From positions 1 through 40,365 of the forward strand of contig JAIPGJ010000012.1 in assembly GCA_021736185.1 (NCBI GenBank): 40,365 bases of DNA. Reading direction: 5' to 3'. The notes beneath the pieces were generated by a model. That model was not told the origin of the DNA and ran no database searches. It worked only from the letters and a program-made list of their open reading frames with translations. A program made the position numbers and the translations under genes. The stretch comes from Fidelibacterota bacterium. GTDB lineage: Bacteria > Fidelibacterota > UBA8477 > JABMPR01. Shown here one piece after another: positions 27,863 through 36,857 of this stretch (position 1 is its first letter; every line of letters begins with the position of its first letter).

Positions 27863-28396
27863 TCACTTTTTCAAAGTGACTACAGTGGTAAGAAATCTAC
27901 CTTCCATAGTCGGCGTATATTCCATGTGTACATCTTCACCGAGATGACTCATGATTTTTGTCATGAGTAAAGGACCACGATCCAGATAGGCCATCTCCCG
28001 GCCTCTAAACATAATCGTTATTTTTACTCTATCTCCATCGTCCAGAAACTCGCGTGCTTTGGTGACCTTGGTCTTCAGATCATGTTCTTCAATATTAGGT
28101 CTGAATCGCACTTCCTTGTTCTGAATAATCTTTTGTTTTTTCTTGGCCTCTTTGGCTTTTTTGGCCTTTTCATATCTGTACTTGCTGTAATCCATGAGCT
28201 TACATACAGGAGGATTAGCATTTGGGGCGACTTCTACCAGATCGAGTTCGGCTTTTTCCGCTCTCACCAGGGCTTCTTGCACAGGAACTAACCCTGCTTG
28301 CTCACCATTTTCATCCACGAGAAGAACCTCTGGGTTGTCAATTTCATCATTGATTCGAAGTTCGTCGTCCTTAGCGTATACCTTATACTTTTTGAT
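27863..28396 (-). CDS. infC: Translation initiation factor IF-3, apparent AUC start codon
   Basis: The track ORF (from 28318) lacks the conserved N-terminus. The same frame extends to ATC at 28396: IKKYKVYAKDDELRINDEIDNPEVLLVDENGEQAGLV..., immediately preceded by in-frame TAG; AGGGAGAG is the upstream SD. Confidence 0.9.
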   Translation of the reverse strand: MKKYKVYAKDDELRINDEIDNPEVLLVDENGEQAGLVPVQEALVRAEKAELDLVEVAPNANPPVCKLMDYSKYRYEKAKKAKEAKKKQKIIQNKEVRFRPNIEEHDLKTKVTKAREFLDDGDRVKITIMFRGREMAYLDRGPLLMTKIMSHLGEDVHMEYTPTMEGRFLTTVVTLKK

Positions 28397-30317
28397 CTAT
28401 TCTCTCCCTTATTTCACCTAATATTCGTTCACTCACTTCTGCAAGGTCCAGGCTGCCTAAATCTCCGGCACCGTGACGGCGAACACTTATTTTGTTCTCT
28501 TCCACCTCGCGGTCTCCAAGGATAAACATATATGGAACCTTTTCAAGCTCTGCTTGTCGGATTTTCTGACCAATTTTTTCGTTTTTCCAGTTGGCCTCAA
28601 CTCGAATTCCAGCGGATTTCAATTGAGCAACAACTTCCTGAGCATAGTCTTCATGACGATCGGCAATGGGTATCACCTTCACCTGGACAGGAGCCAGCCA
28701 CACAGGCATCCTTGCCGCATAATGCTCGATGAGTATCCCCATAAACCTTTCAAGGCTCCCCACAATGGCTCGATGTATCATGACAGGCTGGTGATCTTGT
28801 CCATCTTCACCCGTGTAGGTCAGACCAAAGCGCTCAGGCATGGAAAAATCAACTTGCACCGTTCCACATTGCCAGCTTCTATTCAGTGAATCCTTAATGT
28901 GAAAATCAATTTTCGGTCCATAAAATGCACCATCCCCCGGATTCAACTGGAACTCAATTCCCCGTTGGTTCAATACGGCTTCCAGCGCAGCTTCCGCCTT
29001 ATCCCATACTTCCTGGGTACCAATCGCTTTTTCAGGTTTGGTACTTAATTCCACATGGACATTATCGAAACCAAAGACAGAGTAGACTTCATAGACCTGA
29101 TCAAGTATATCATCTACTTCAGCATGGATTTGATCTTCTGTACAAAAAACGTGGGCATCATCCTGAATAAAAGTACGAACTCTAAATAAACCGTGTGTGA
29201 CGCCGCTCTTCTCGTGGCGATGGACACGCCCAAACTCACTCATCTTTATCGGTAGATCACGATAAGACCGAGGTGAATCACCATATACCAGGGTGTGGCC
29301 CGGACAATTCATCGGCTTTACAGCAAAGTCCCGGTCATCAATTTTCGTGAAATACATGTTTTCACGGTAATTGTCATAATGACCTGAACGTTTCCACATT
29401 TCAGCGCTCATGATCAGAGGAGTGTTGACCTCTTCGTAGTTGTGCTGCTGATTTGAACCACGCACATAGTCCATGATTCCATTGTAAATTGTGGTACCCT
29501 TGGCATGGAAGAAAGCATTGGCCGGTGCGTCTTCATGGAAACTGAACCAGCCCAGCTCTTTACCTAATTTCCGGTGATCCCGCTTTTTAGCTTCTTCAAG
29601 GAGGTTGAGATAACTCTTAAGCGCTTTTTTATCAGGAAAAGCGGTGCCATAAATTCTTGACAGCATGCGGTTGTTTTCATTGCCGCGCCAATAAGCGCCG
29701 GCCACACTCAAAAGCTTGAACGCCCCTGCTCGACTCGTTGAGGGCAAATGAGGTCCGCGACAGAGATCAATAAATTCACCCTGTTCGTAGGCTGAAATGA
29801 TCTCACCTTCGGGCAATTCAGAGATAATTTCTACTTTGTAGCTTTCATTCATCTCTTCAAAGCGCTTGATAGCATCATCCCTGGAGAGTTCCAGACGTCG
29901 AACTTGGAGGTCTTCATCAATAATTTTCTGCATTTCTACTTCAATGGCAGCGAGCTGCTCATCAGTAAAAGGGCTCTCAATATCGAAATCGTAATAGAAT
30001 CCATTCTCAATAGAAGGACCAATCGTTACCTTGACTTCAGGATAAAGACGCTTGACAGCCTGAGCCATGATGTGGGAAGTGCTATGGAGTAGGATCTCAT
30101 GGGCAGCTTCGTCAGTTCTTTTGAGAAAATTAACTGAGGAATCTTCCGTGATAACCGTTGCCAGATCAACCACTTTGCCATTGATGCTGGCAGCAATAAG
30201 TTGTTTCTCGAATTGTGGACTTATCCCCTGGGCAATTTCAAACGCACGAATTCCGGATGACACTTTTTCAGTTCTGCCATCTGGGTATGTGATCTGTATG
30301 TTCCCATTCGCGTTCAT
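28383..30317 (-). CDS. thrS: Threonyl-tRNA synthetase
   Basis: TGS domain, HSTSHIMAQAVKRLYP, MNCPGHTLVYGDSPRSYRDLPIKMSEFGRVHRHEKSGVTHGLFRVR, anticodon-binding C-terminus. Confidence 0.98.
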   Translation of the reverse strand: MNANGNIQITYPDGRTEKVSSGIRAFEIAQGISPQFEKQLIAASINGKVVDLATVITEDSSVNFLKRTDEAAHEILLHSTSHIMAQAVKRLYPEVKVTIGPSIENGFYYDFDIESPFTDEQLAAIEVEMQKIIDEDLQVRRLELSRDDAIKRFEEMNESYKVEIISELPEGEIISAYEQGEFIDLCRGPHLPSTSRAGAFKLLSVAGAYWRGNENNRMLSRIYGTAFPDKKALKSYLNLLEEAKKRDHRKLGKELGWFSFHEDAPANAFFHAKGTTIYNGIMDYVRGSNQQHNYEEVNTPLIMSAEMWKRSGHYDNYRENMYFTKIDDRDFAVKPMNCPGHTLVYGDSPRSYRDLPIKMSEFGRVHRHEKSGVTHGLFRVRTFIQDDAHVFCTEDQIHAEVDDILDQVYEVYSVFGFDNVHVELSTKPEKAIGTQEVWDKAEAALEAVLNQRGIEFQLNPGDGAFYGPKIDFHIKDSLNRSWQCGTVQVDFSMPERFGLTYTGEDGQDHQPVMIHRAIVGSLERFMGILIEHYAARMPVWLAPVQVKVIPIADRHEDYAQEVVAQLKSAGIRVEANWKNEKIGQKIRQAELEKVPYMFILGDREVEENKISVRRHGAGDLGSLDLAEVSERILGEIRERIDQKV

Positions 30318-30324
30318 TCTTCTG

Positions 30325-30398
30325 TGGGCGATACTGGACTCGAACCAGTGACTCCTTGCATGTCAAGCAAGTACTCTAACCACCTGAGCTAATCACCC
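30325..30398 (-). tRNA. tRNA-Val (anticodon GAC)
   Basis: GGGTGATTAGCTCAGGTGGTTAGAGTACTTGCTTGACATGCAAGGAGTCACTGGTTCGAGTCCAGTATCGCCCA; complete cloverleaf, anticodon loop TTGACAT. Confidence 0.95.
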
Positions 30399-30463
30399 TT
30401 CAATAAATCTACTCTCTTTGGACGCTACTATTTATTGTATCAGTATCGCCCTTCTTTTAAAAA

Positions 30464-30563
30464 ACTCGGATCAGTGACTCTCCCGACATTCATATCGGGA
30501 CAAGTACCCTAACCACCTGCATGTCCGGCGTAGTCGCTAGACGTAGACGGAAGCTAATCACCC
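30464..30563 (-). pseudogene. Decayed tRNA-Val copy interrupted by two palindromic insertions
   Basis: actcggatcagtgactc ~ actcgaaccagtgactc; caagtaccctaaccacctg ~ caagtactctaaccacctg; agctaatcaccctt identical. The anticodon arm is replaced by tcccgacattcatatcggga and the D-arm is split by a 32-nt insert (30520-30551). Confidence 0.75.
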
Positions 30564-30851
30564 TTCTGTAAAACTTTTCTCAAGAGCTATACCAAATGTT
30601 CTTTTCAGTATCGCCCTACTAAACTTTATTCTTACGCTCACTGCATATCAGCAGGATCGCAACCCCATACAAAGCCCACTTCTTCACCTATACCCGGGTC
30701 GCCCCCAGGTGGAGCGTATTCATCCCAAGGCATCAATGAAGATGCGAAAAAGCGTGCGAAAATAACTGCCCGCCTATGTGTGAGCAAGCAGATTTACCAG
30801 CTTTTTTAAACATTCTTCTCTAATAAAATAAAGGACTTGCCCGACTAATTT

Positions 30852-31304
30852 TTATTTAAGGAATTGATCAGCAACAGATGTTGAACCTTCCTTGACTTCT
30901 TCAGTAACCTGGGTGGCCATGCTCACGGGGCTAAACTCCTTCTGAACCATATCCATTTCCTTGATAACCACATCAATGGCTTTGGCCACATTGGCTCGCT
31001 GTTGTCTGGCTAAAATGGTCAAGGCAATAGCAATTCCCACGATGACTGAGACGACAAAGTTGCCTGAGATCATCGCGGCTGATTCCATACCAGGTGCACC
31101 CACAGCAAGCAGAATGAGCATGGTGACAATTGAGAAAGAAACACCAAACACCAATGATGCCAGAATTTGAAAAGTTGAATTTACAGAATTAATACTCGTT
31201 ACAAGTTCTTCAATTTTATCCCAATCACGCTCACGTACTGGCAGGGCACTTTGTTCTTTGTGCTTGCGTAAAATGAGATTTGCTGTCAGGTTGAGTTCAT
31301 TCAT
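30852..31304 (-). CDS. Small membrane protein, two predicted TM helices
   Basis: LASLVFGVSFSIVTMLILLAVGA and FVVSVIVGIAIALTILA; no family recognised. Confidence 0.7.
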   Translation of the reverse strand: MNELNLTANLILRKHKEQSALPVRERDWDKIEELVTSINSVNSTFQILASLVFGVSFSIVTMLILLAVGAPGMESAAMISGNFVVSVIVGIAIALTILARQQRANVAKAIDVVIKEMDMVQKEFSPVSMATQVTEEVKEGSTSVADQFLK

Positions 31305-31534
31305 AGATCGCTCCTAAGTCGAAATTTATCCGCCCCCAATAACCCAGAATTTTCGATCAAAAAGTATCGAATATCTTGAATTGGATTAACGCTGAGCTGG
31401 TATTTATGTAATAACCTTTAATTCTAATTCCTGACTCCTGAACAGTCAAGCAAGGAATGAGGTCTAACGTGTAATGGAACAAGCTTTTTCCCATGAACAT
31501 CTCAGGCTTTTTTATCTCCTAAAATCGCCGAGTA

Positions 31535-32572
31535 TCACTTGAGGATTTTTAAATCAGTAACACTTTCATGACTCTTGGCCAAGTCCAGAGTTAATCCTGC
31601 CTTCATCAGATACCAGGCACCAATCGGTGTATAAATGAGATAATTCATAAGATGCAATACGATGGCAAATGCCCGGGCAGCATCATTATCAATATTAAAA
31701 ATTAAAAGGGCTGCAAGAACAGCTCCATGGTAGGTACCAACGTACCCTGGTGCTGCGGGAATCGATAATGAGAGGGTCGTAAATACCAGGAGCACGGATG
31801 ACACTTTCCAGAGCTCAACCCAGCCCAAACCGAAATCAAAGGCTGCCAGCCCCATGAAAGTGACTAAAAAATACAGTAGCCAGAGAAATCCAGTCTGAAT
31901 GATAACTTGGATGGGCTTAGGCATATGCCAAATGGTTTCAAGACCCTTAAAGATGGAAACGAGATGCTCCGCCCTTTTGGGATGTCCCTTTTCCACCAGA
32001 TTCTGACTCCATGTTTCAATACGGGTGTTAAATTTCTCGTGGTGACGATTTACCCAGAAGCCAAGTATGATGACCATGAATAAAGCCCCAAGGCCCAGCA
32101 GTGACAGGAGTCGAGCTGATTCAAAGCTTGGAACCAGAGCACCGTACAGGCCAGCTAGAATAAGGAATGAAAACATATCTAATCCACGCTCAACCACAAT
32201 GGACGCCCCCACTCCACTGAACTTCAGATGATGCCTTTTTGCTACCACCACGGCCCGCAAAACTTCTCCCAGCTTGAAGGGCAGAACATTATTGCCCATA
32301 TAACCCATCATCGTAGCCTCATATAAATACTTGGTGCTTATTTTTTTTTGAGGACTTAGCAAAATTTTCCAGCGCGCCGCTCGAACTAGATTGCTAAACA
32401 CGAGGACAAAGCCACCTCCAGCGAGAATCCAATAATTAATAGATAAGAGCGCCTGCCAGAAAGGTTCCCAGGCAAGATCTTTGAAAGAATAATAGACCAG
32501 TGCCAGGCTTACCACGATGGAGACTAGAAACTTGAGCGGGTGCTCTTTAACCAATTCTGCGATACGCATCAA
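31535..32572 (-). CDS. Flippase-like / lysylphosphatidylglycerol synthase TM-region family (UPF0104) protein
   Basis: Multi-TM protein with ARAARWKILL, GYMGNNVLPFKLGEVLRAVVVAKR, VVERGLDMF, IPAAPGYVGTYHGAVLAAL. Confidence 0.88.
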   Translation of the reverse strand: MMRIAELVKEHPLKFLVSIVVSLALVYYSFKDLAWEPFWQALLSINYWILAGGGFVLVFSNLVRAARWKILLSPQKKISTKYLYEATMMGYMGNNVLPFKLGEVLRAVVVAKRHHLKFSGVGASIVVERGLDMFSFLILAGLYGALVPSFESARLLSLLGLGALFMVIILGFWVNRHHEKFNTRIETWSQNLVEKGHPKRAEHLVSIFKGLETIWHMPKPIQVIIQTGFLWLLYFLVTFMGLAAFDFGLGWVELWKVSSVLLVFTTLSLSIPAAPGYVGTYHGAVLAALLIFNIDNDAARAFAIVLHLMNYLIYTPIGAWYLMKAGLTLDLAKSHESVTDLKILK

Positions 32573-33234
32573 CGATTCCTTAGATCTGCTACTTGATAGT
32601 GTAGATAGTCCGTATTGATCCGTGGAATATCAAATTCTTTAAATTCTGCCAGATAAGTCAAAGAAATGATGTATTTATTGCCGTCATAATCAACCAGTAT
32701 CAATTTTTCAAGATGGTCACCCCTGCTAAGAACAACGGAGAGGCTTTCCCAATCAGAGAAATCACCACCAAACTGAAAATCCAGTCTGCGACTGCCATCG
32801 CTTTGTTTTTTCTCACCCTTATAGCGAGCCTCGTTTAAATCCCCCCCTACAAACAGTTGCTTTAGCAAAGCATCCGGACTGGCATTTTCCAATAAAACCT
32901 GCTGTCTCACATGATTGAGGGTTAACATTTCATTTTCAGTGACAAATATTTCCATCCCGTAGTCTGCCAGCATCATGTGAAATATTCTGCCAGCCTTGAT
33001 ATCCATCTGGATTCTAACCGTATCGCTTTTATCTGAAAATCTCCAATCAATGACTTGATTGATGTCTATGCTTACACTATCCAGATTCATAAAATGATTG
33101 ATGACCTTGGAAAGCTGTTTTGGTGGGCTGGCCGCTGATAGCTGAATCGACATGAGGACGAAAACGCCAATCCACCGGAGATGGGAAATCAAGGGATGAT
33201 ATTTGAAAAACGTGGAATGTTTGGAATTAATCAT
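32569..33234 (-). CDS. LolA-like outer-membrane lipoprotein carrier family protein
   Basis: The start at 33234 (8-nt overlap with the ftsK end) gives a signal peptide ...IGVFVLMSIQLSAASPPKQLSKVINHFMNLDSVSIDINQ; LolA-like length and pattern. Confidence 0.65.
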   Translation of the reverse strand: MINSKHSTFFKYHPLISHLRWIGVFVLMSIQLSAASPPKQLSKVINHFMNLDSVSIDINQVIDWRFSDKSDTVRIQMDIKAGRIFHMMLADYGMEIFVTENEMLTLNHVRQQVLLENASPDALLKQLFVGGDLNEARYKGEKKQSDGSRRLDFQFGGDFSDWESLSVVLSRGDHLEKLILVDYDGNKYIISLTYLAEFKEFDIPRINTDYLHYQVADLRNR

Positions 33235-35563
33235 CGAGGATATCTTCATCAAATGAAGGATTATCCAGGACTTCTGGTCCAACGAGCACATCACGAGCCT
33301 TGCTGCCCGTATTGGGGCCAACGACTCCAGCCCGCTCCAACTCATCGATGAGCCTGCCAGCTCGGGCATAGCCTACTCTAAGTCTCCTTTGAATCATACT
33401 CACAGAACCTTGCTGGTGCAAGACGACCAGCCGGTAGGCTTCATCAAAGAGCGGATCCAGTTCTCCCCCGCCCTCTGTACCAGCGATGCTGGGATCCTGA
33501 TCATCCACGATAGCAGGCAATAATTCCTCTTCAGGTTTGGGTTGCTCCTGGATATGGTCCAGTACATCCTCAATTTCTTCCAGGGTCACAAAGGCATTGT
33601 GGAGACGAATGGGAGCCGGAGCTCCAGGTGCCAGAAAGAGCATGTCTCCATTCCCCAATAATTTCTCAGCTCCATTTTGATCCAGGATGGTTCGGGAATC
33701 ATTCTTCTGCGCCACCTTGAACGCGATTCGAGTAGGGAAATTTGCCTTGATCACGCCGGTGATCACATCAACAGAAGGTCGCTGAGTGGCAATCACAAGG
33801 TGAATACCCACGGCACGAGCCATCTGAGCCAGACGAGCAATCGGCTCTTCAATTTCTTTCCCGGCAGTAATCATAAGATCGGCTAATTCATCAATCAATA
33901 CGATAAGGTAGGGCAAGGGATTGTAACCATCTTTACCCGTAGCCCGTTCATTATACTGGTCGATATTACGAACCGTTTTTTTGGAAAGCAGGTTATAGCG
34001 TTTCTCCATCTCCAGTTCAGCAGAGCGAAGCGCATGAATGGCATTTTTAGGGGTAGTGATAACATACTCATCAATGGACTCACTGGTAATCAGGTGATAG
34101 CCTTGCAGACGCTTATAGGTAGATAGCTCCAGCTTTTTGGGATCAATCATAATGAATTTCACCTGATCGGGCCGCGCACGGTAAAGCAGCGATGCAATGA
34201 TGGTGTTAATACAAACGGACTTGCCTGAACCGGTAGCTCCAGCAACCAGTAGGTGAGGCATTTTGGCCAGATCAGCGACAAATATTTCACCGGCTGTCGT
34301 TTTACCCAGGGCAATGGTTAACACCGATTTAGAGTCTGAAAATTTGCTTGAGTTAATCCCGCTTTTAAAGTACACAATTTCGGGTTTATCGTTTGGCAGC
34401 TCAATGCCCACAGAGTTCTTTCCAGGAATAGGCGCGATAATTCTCACACTTTGAGCTTCCATCACCCGGGCAATATCATCCGATAAATTAGCAATCTTGG
34501 ACACGCGAATTCCTGGACCCGGCTCGACTTCATAGCGTGTAATGACCGGACCGGGAGCAATGTTGGTGACTCGCCCATCCACACCAAAAGTTTCCAGGGT
34601 CTGTATGAGTAATTCTGCCTTCCGCAGCAGGATGTCTTTTGATTGACCTGCAGCATTCGGGGGTGGTTCCATGAGTAAATCAACTGAAGGCAATTTATAT
34701 TCTCTTTTCGGAACCCTACCCTGAGTCTCATCATAGTCTATCTCATCTTCTATGATTTCATCTTCGATCTCGATGTCATTCGGTTGGAGCGTCGTCTGCT
34801 CAGCTTTCCCCAAATTTTTTGGCAGCATTTCTTCGCGCTGAATGGGTGGCGGTGTTAATTCTTCAGCAGCTTGTTCTGGATCTACTGATGATTCAGCCTG
34901 GGCAGGGATGGATTCCTCTTCACGCTGAATAGGTGCCTGTGATCTGGCTTTGAGATCTTTGCTCCTGGCTCGTTCCTGACGAGCTAATCTGAACTTGTTG
35001 CGCATCTCCGAAAATCGATCCTCTATCCAGTCATTGAGACGACGGAAGGAAAACCCTCTCCAGGCTTGAATGGTAACGATCCCGATACTGAGGAGAACCA
35101 GTATGGAACCGGGGAAACCCAGAAAATCCTTGAAAAGTTGACCCAAAATTACGGTAAAATATCCGCTGTGTCTATACAAGTCCTCGGAAGCCATCCCACT
35201 TTTCTCGGCAATAAGGCTAAAAAGCGTCATGGCAATGAGCGTGGAGCCAAAGCTGTATCCGGTAAATCTAAAAATCGGTTGAAAATCTTTTTCTGAGAAA
35301 ACGACATAGCCCCAAAGTCCAATCAAGATGGCGATGATGAGTGATCCCCATCCCAGAAACATTTTAAACAGAGCCCAGGAAATAAAGATGCCTGCATAGC
35401 CCATCCAGTTATGGAAAAAAACACCGGGCATTATGCTCAATTCTTCAGTGGGCTCGTGGCTGATGAGACTCAGGAGGACAAACACGCCCACCACCATGGT
35501 GAGAATCCCCAGAATTTCTCGGCTTAACTCTTCAAAACTGATATTTTTCTTTTTACTTACCAT
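33227..35563 (-). CDS. ftsK: DNA translocase FtsK/SpoIIIE
   Basis: Four N-terminal TMs; Walker A LVAGATGSGKSVCINTII; IVLIDELADLMITAGKEIEEPIARLAQMARAVGIHLVIATQRPSVDVITG; C-terminal gamma winged helix. Confidence 0.96.
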   Translation of the reverse strand: MVSKKKNISFEELSREILGILTMVVGVFVLLSLISHEPTEELSIMPGVFFHNWMGYAGIFISWALFKMFLGWGSLIIAILIGLWGYVVFSEKDFQPIFRFTGYSFGSTLIAMTLFSLIAEKSGMASEDLYRHSGYFTVILGQLFKDFLGFPGSILVLLSIGIVTIQAWRGFSFRRLNDWIEDRFSEMRNKFRLARQERARSKDLKARSQAPIQREEESIPAQAESSVDPEQAAEELTPPPIQREEMLPKNLGKAEQTTLQPNDIEIEDEIIEDEIDYDETQGRVPKREYKLPSVDLLMEPPPNAAGQSKDILLRKAELLIQTLETFGVDGRVTNIAPGPVITRYEVEPGPGIRVSKIANLSDDIARVMEAQSVRIIAPIPGKNSVGIELPNDKPEIVYFKSGINSSKFSDSKSVLTIALGKTTAGEIFVADLAKMPHLLVAGATGSGKSVCINTIIASLLYRARPDQVKFIMIDPKKLELSTYKRLQGYHLITSESIDEYVITTPKNAIHALRSAELEMEKRYNLLSKKTVRNIDQYNERATGKDGYNPLPYLIVLIDELADLMITAGKEIEEPIARLAQMARAVGIHLVIATQRPSVDVITGVIKANFPTRIAFKVAQKNDSRTILDQNGAEKLLGNGDMLFLAPGAPAPIRLHNAFVTLEEIEDVLDHIQEQPKPEEELLPAIVDDQDPSIAGTEGGGELDPLFDEAYRLVVLHQQGSVSMIQRRLRVGYARAGRLIDELERAGVVGPNTGSKARDVLVGPEVLDNPSFDEDILDD

Positions 35564-35567
35564 GAAT

Positions 35568-36659
35568 TCAACTGGTTTTCTTGTTAATGAAAGGTGGCTT
35601 GACAATTTTTATAGCCAGGCGACGTCCCCTGACATCAAGACTCAATTCCGTATTGAGCTTCTGATGAGGTACATCAATATATGCCATGCCGATTCCTTTT
35701 TTCAGTGATGGACTCTGTCCCCCACTGGTTACGACGCCCACCTTCTGATCACCTGCAAAAATTTCATATCCATGTCGGGGCAATCCACGTTCCAACATTT
35801 CAAACGCAACCAGATATCGTGTTAATCCTTGCTCTTTCTGCTGCAGGAGGGCATCACGACCCAAAAAATCGCCATGTTCAAGATCTGTTGCCCACCCCAG
35901 ACGTGCTTCCAGGGGCGTGGTCGTTTCATCGATATCATTTCCATAAAGACAGAACTTCATTTCCAATCGCAAGGTATCCCGGGCGCCCAGACCAATGGGA
36001 GACAGACCATATTCTTCACCTGCGTCCATGAGGGCATGCCAGAGTGGTTCTGATTCCACTGGATCGTGATAGAGTTCATAGCCTAATTCACCTGTGTACC
36101 CTGTTCTGGAGATAATCATGGGGAGATCATTCACATCACCAATACCAAAGTGGTAAAATTCAAGGGCATCTAGATTAGCAGAAGTCAGTTTGGCAAGAAT
36201 ATTCTTTGATTCCGGCCCCTGAAGTGCCAGAAGTGCAATGCCATCAGAACCATTGATGAGCTGAACGTCAGTAAATTTTTCCACCAGGTTTGACAGATGA
36301 TTCCAGTCCTTCTCAAGGTTGGCAGCATTCACCACCAGCATGAAGCGATCTGCAAAACGGTATACCAGCAAGTCATCAACAATCCCACCATTCTCAAGAC
36401 ACATGGTTGAATACTGGACCTGACCCTTTTCTAGAGCAGCTACGTTATTGGCTGTCGCATATTCAACGAATTCCAGTGCTTGTGCACCGGTGACCCAGAA
36501 TTCTCCCATATGGGAGACATCAAATAATCCAGCTTTCGTGCGGACTTTTTCATGCTCTGCAATGATCCCTTCGTATTGAATAGGCATTTCGTAACCAGCA
36601 AAGGGTACCATTTTAGCATGAAGTGATTTATGAATCGCGTTGAATGCCGTTAATTTCAT
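35568..36659 (-). CDS. gcvT: Aminomethyltransferase (glycine cleavage T protein)
   Basis: [60 protein letters not shown]. Confidence 0.97.
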   Translation of the reverse strand: MKLTAFNAIHKSLHAKMVPFAGYEMPIQYEGIIAEHEKVRTKAGLFDVSHMGEFWVTGAQALEFVEYATANNVAALEKGQVQYSTMCLENGGIVDDLLVYRFADRFMLVVNAANLEKDWNHLSNLVEKFTDVQLINGSDGIALLALQGPESKNILAKLTSANLDALEFYHFGIGDVNDLPMIISRTGYTGELGYELYHDPVESEPLWHALMDAGEEYGLSPIGLGARDTLRLEMKFCLYGNDIDETTTPLEARLGWATDLEHGDFLGRDALLQQKEQGLTRYLVAFEMLERGLPRHGYEIFAGDQKVGVVTSGGQSPSLKKGIGMAYIDVPHQKLNTELSLDVRGRRLAIKIVKPPFINKKTS

Positions 36660-36857
36660 GAATGTTGGTCCTTACAAATAGTTCAGCGTTGAATCTAATG
36701 GGGATAAGATCAGGTCAAAATTGAAAATCAACCCATTATCAGAGACAAATGTCGAGAAAGCCTTTCTGAACCCAACAAGGATGGATTTCCAAACAGATTC
36801 ATTATTGCTGCTTCTCTCCGCCCGGCCTCACATTATATTGGTCAAAAAGGTAATAAA

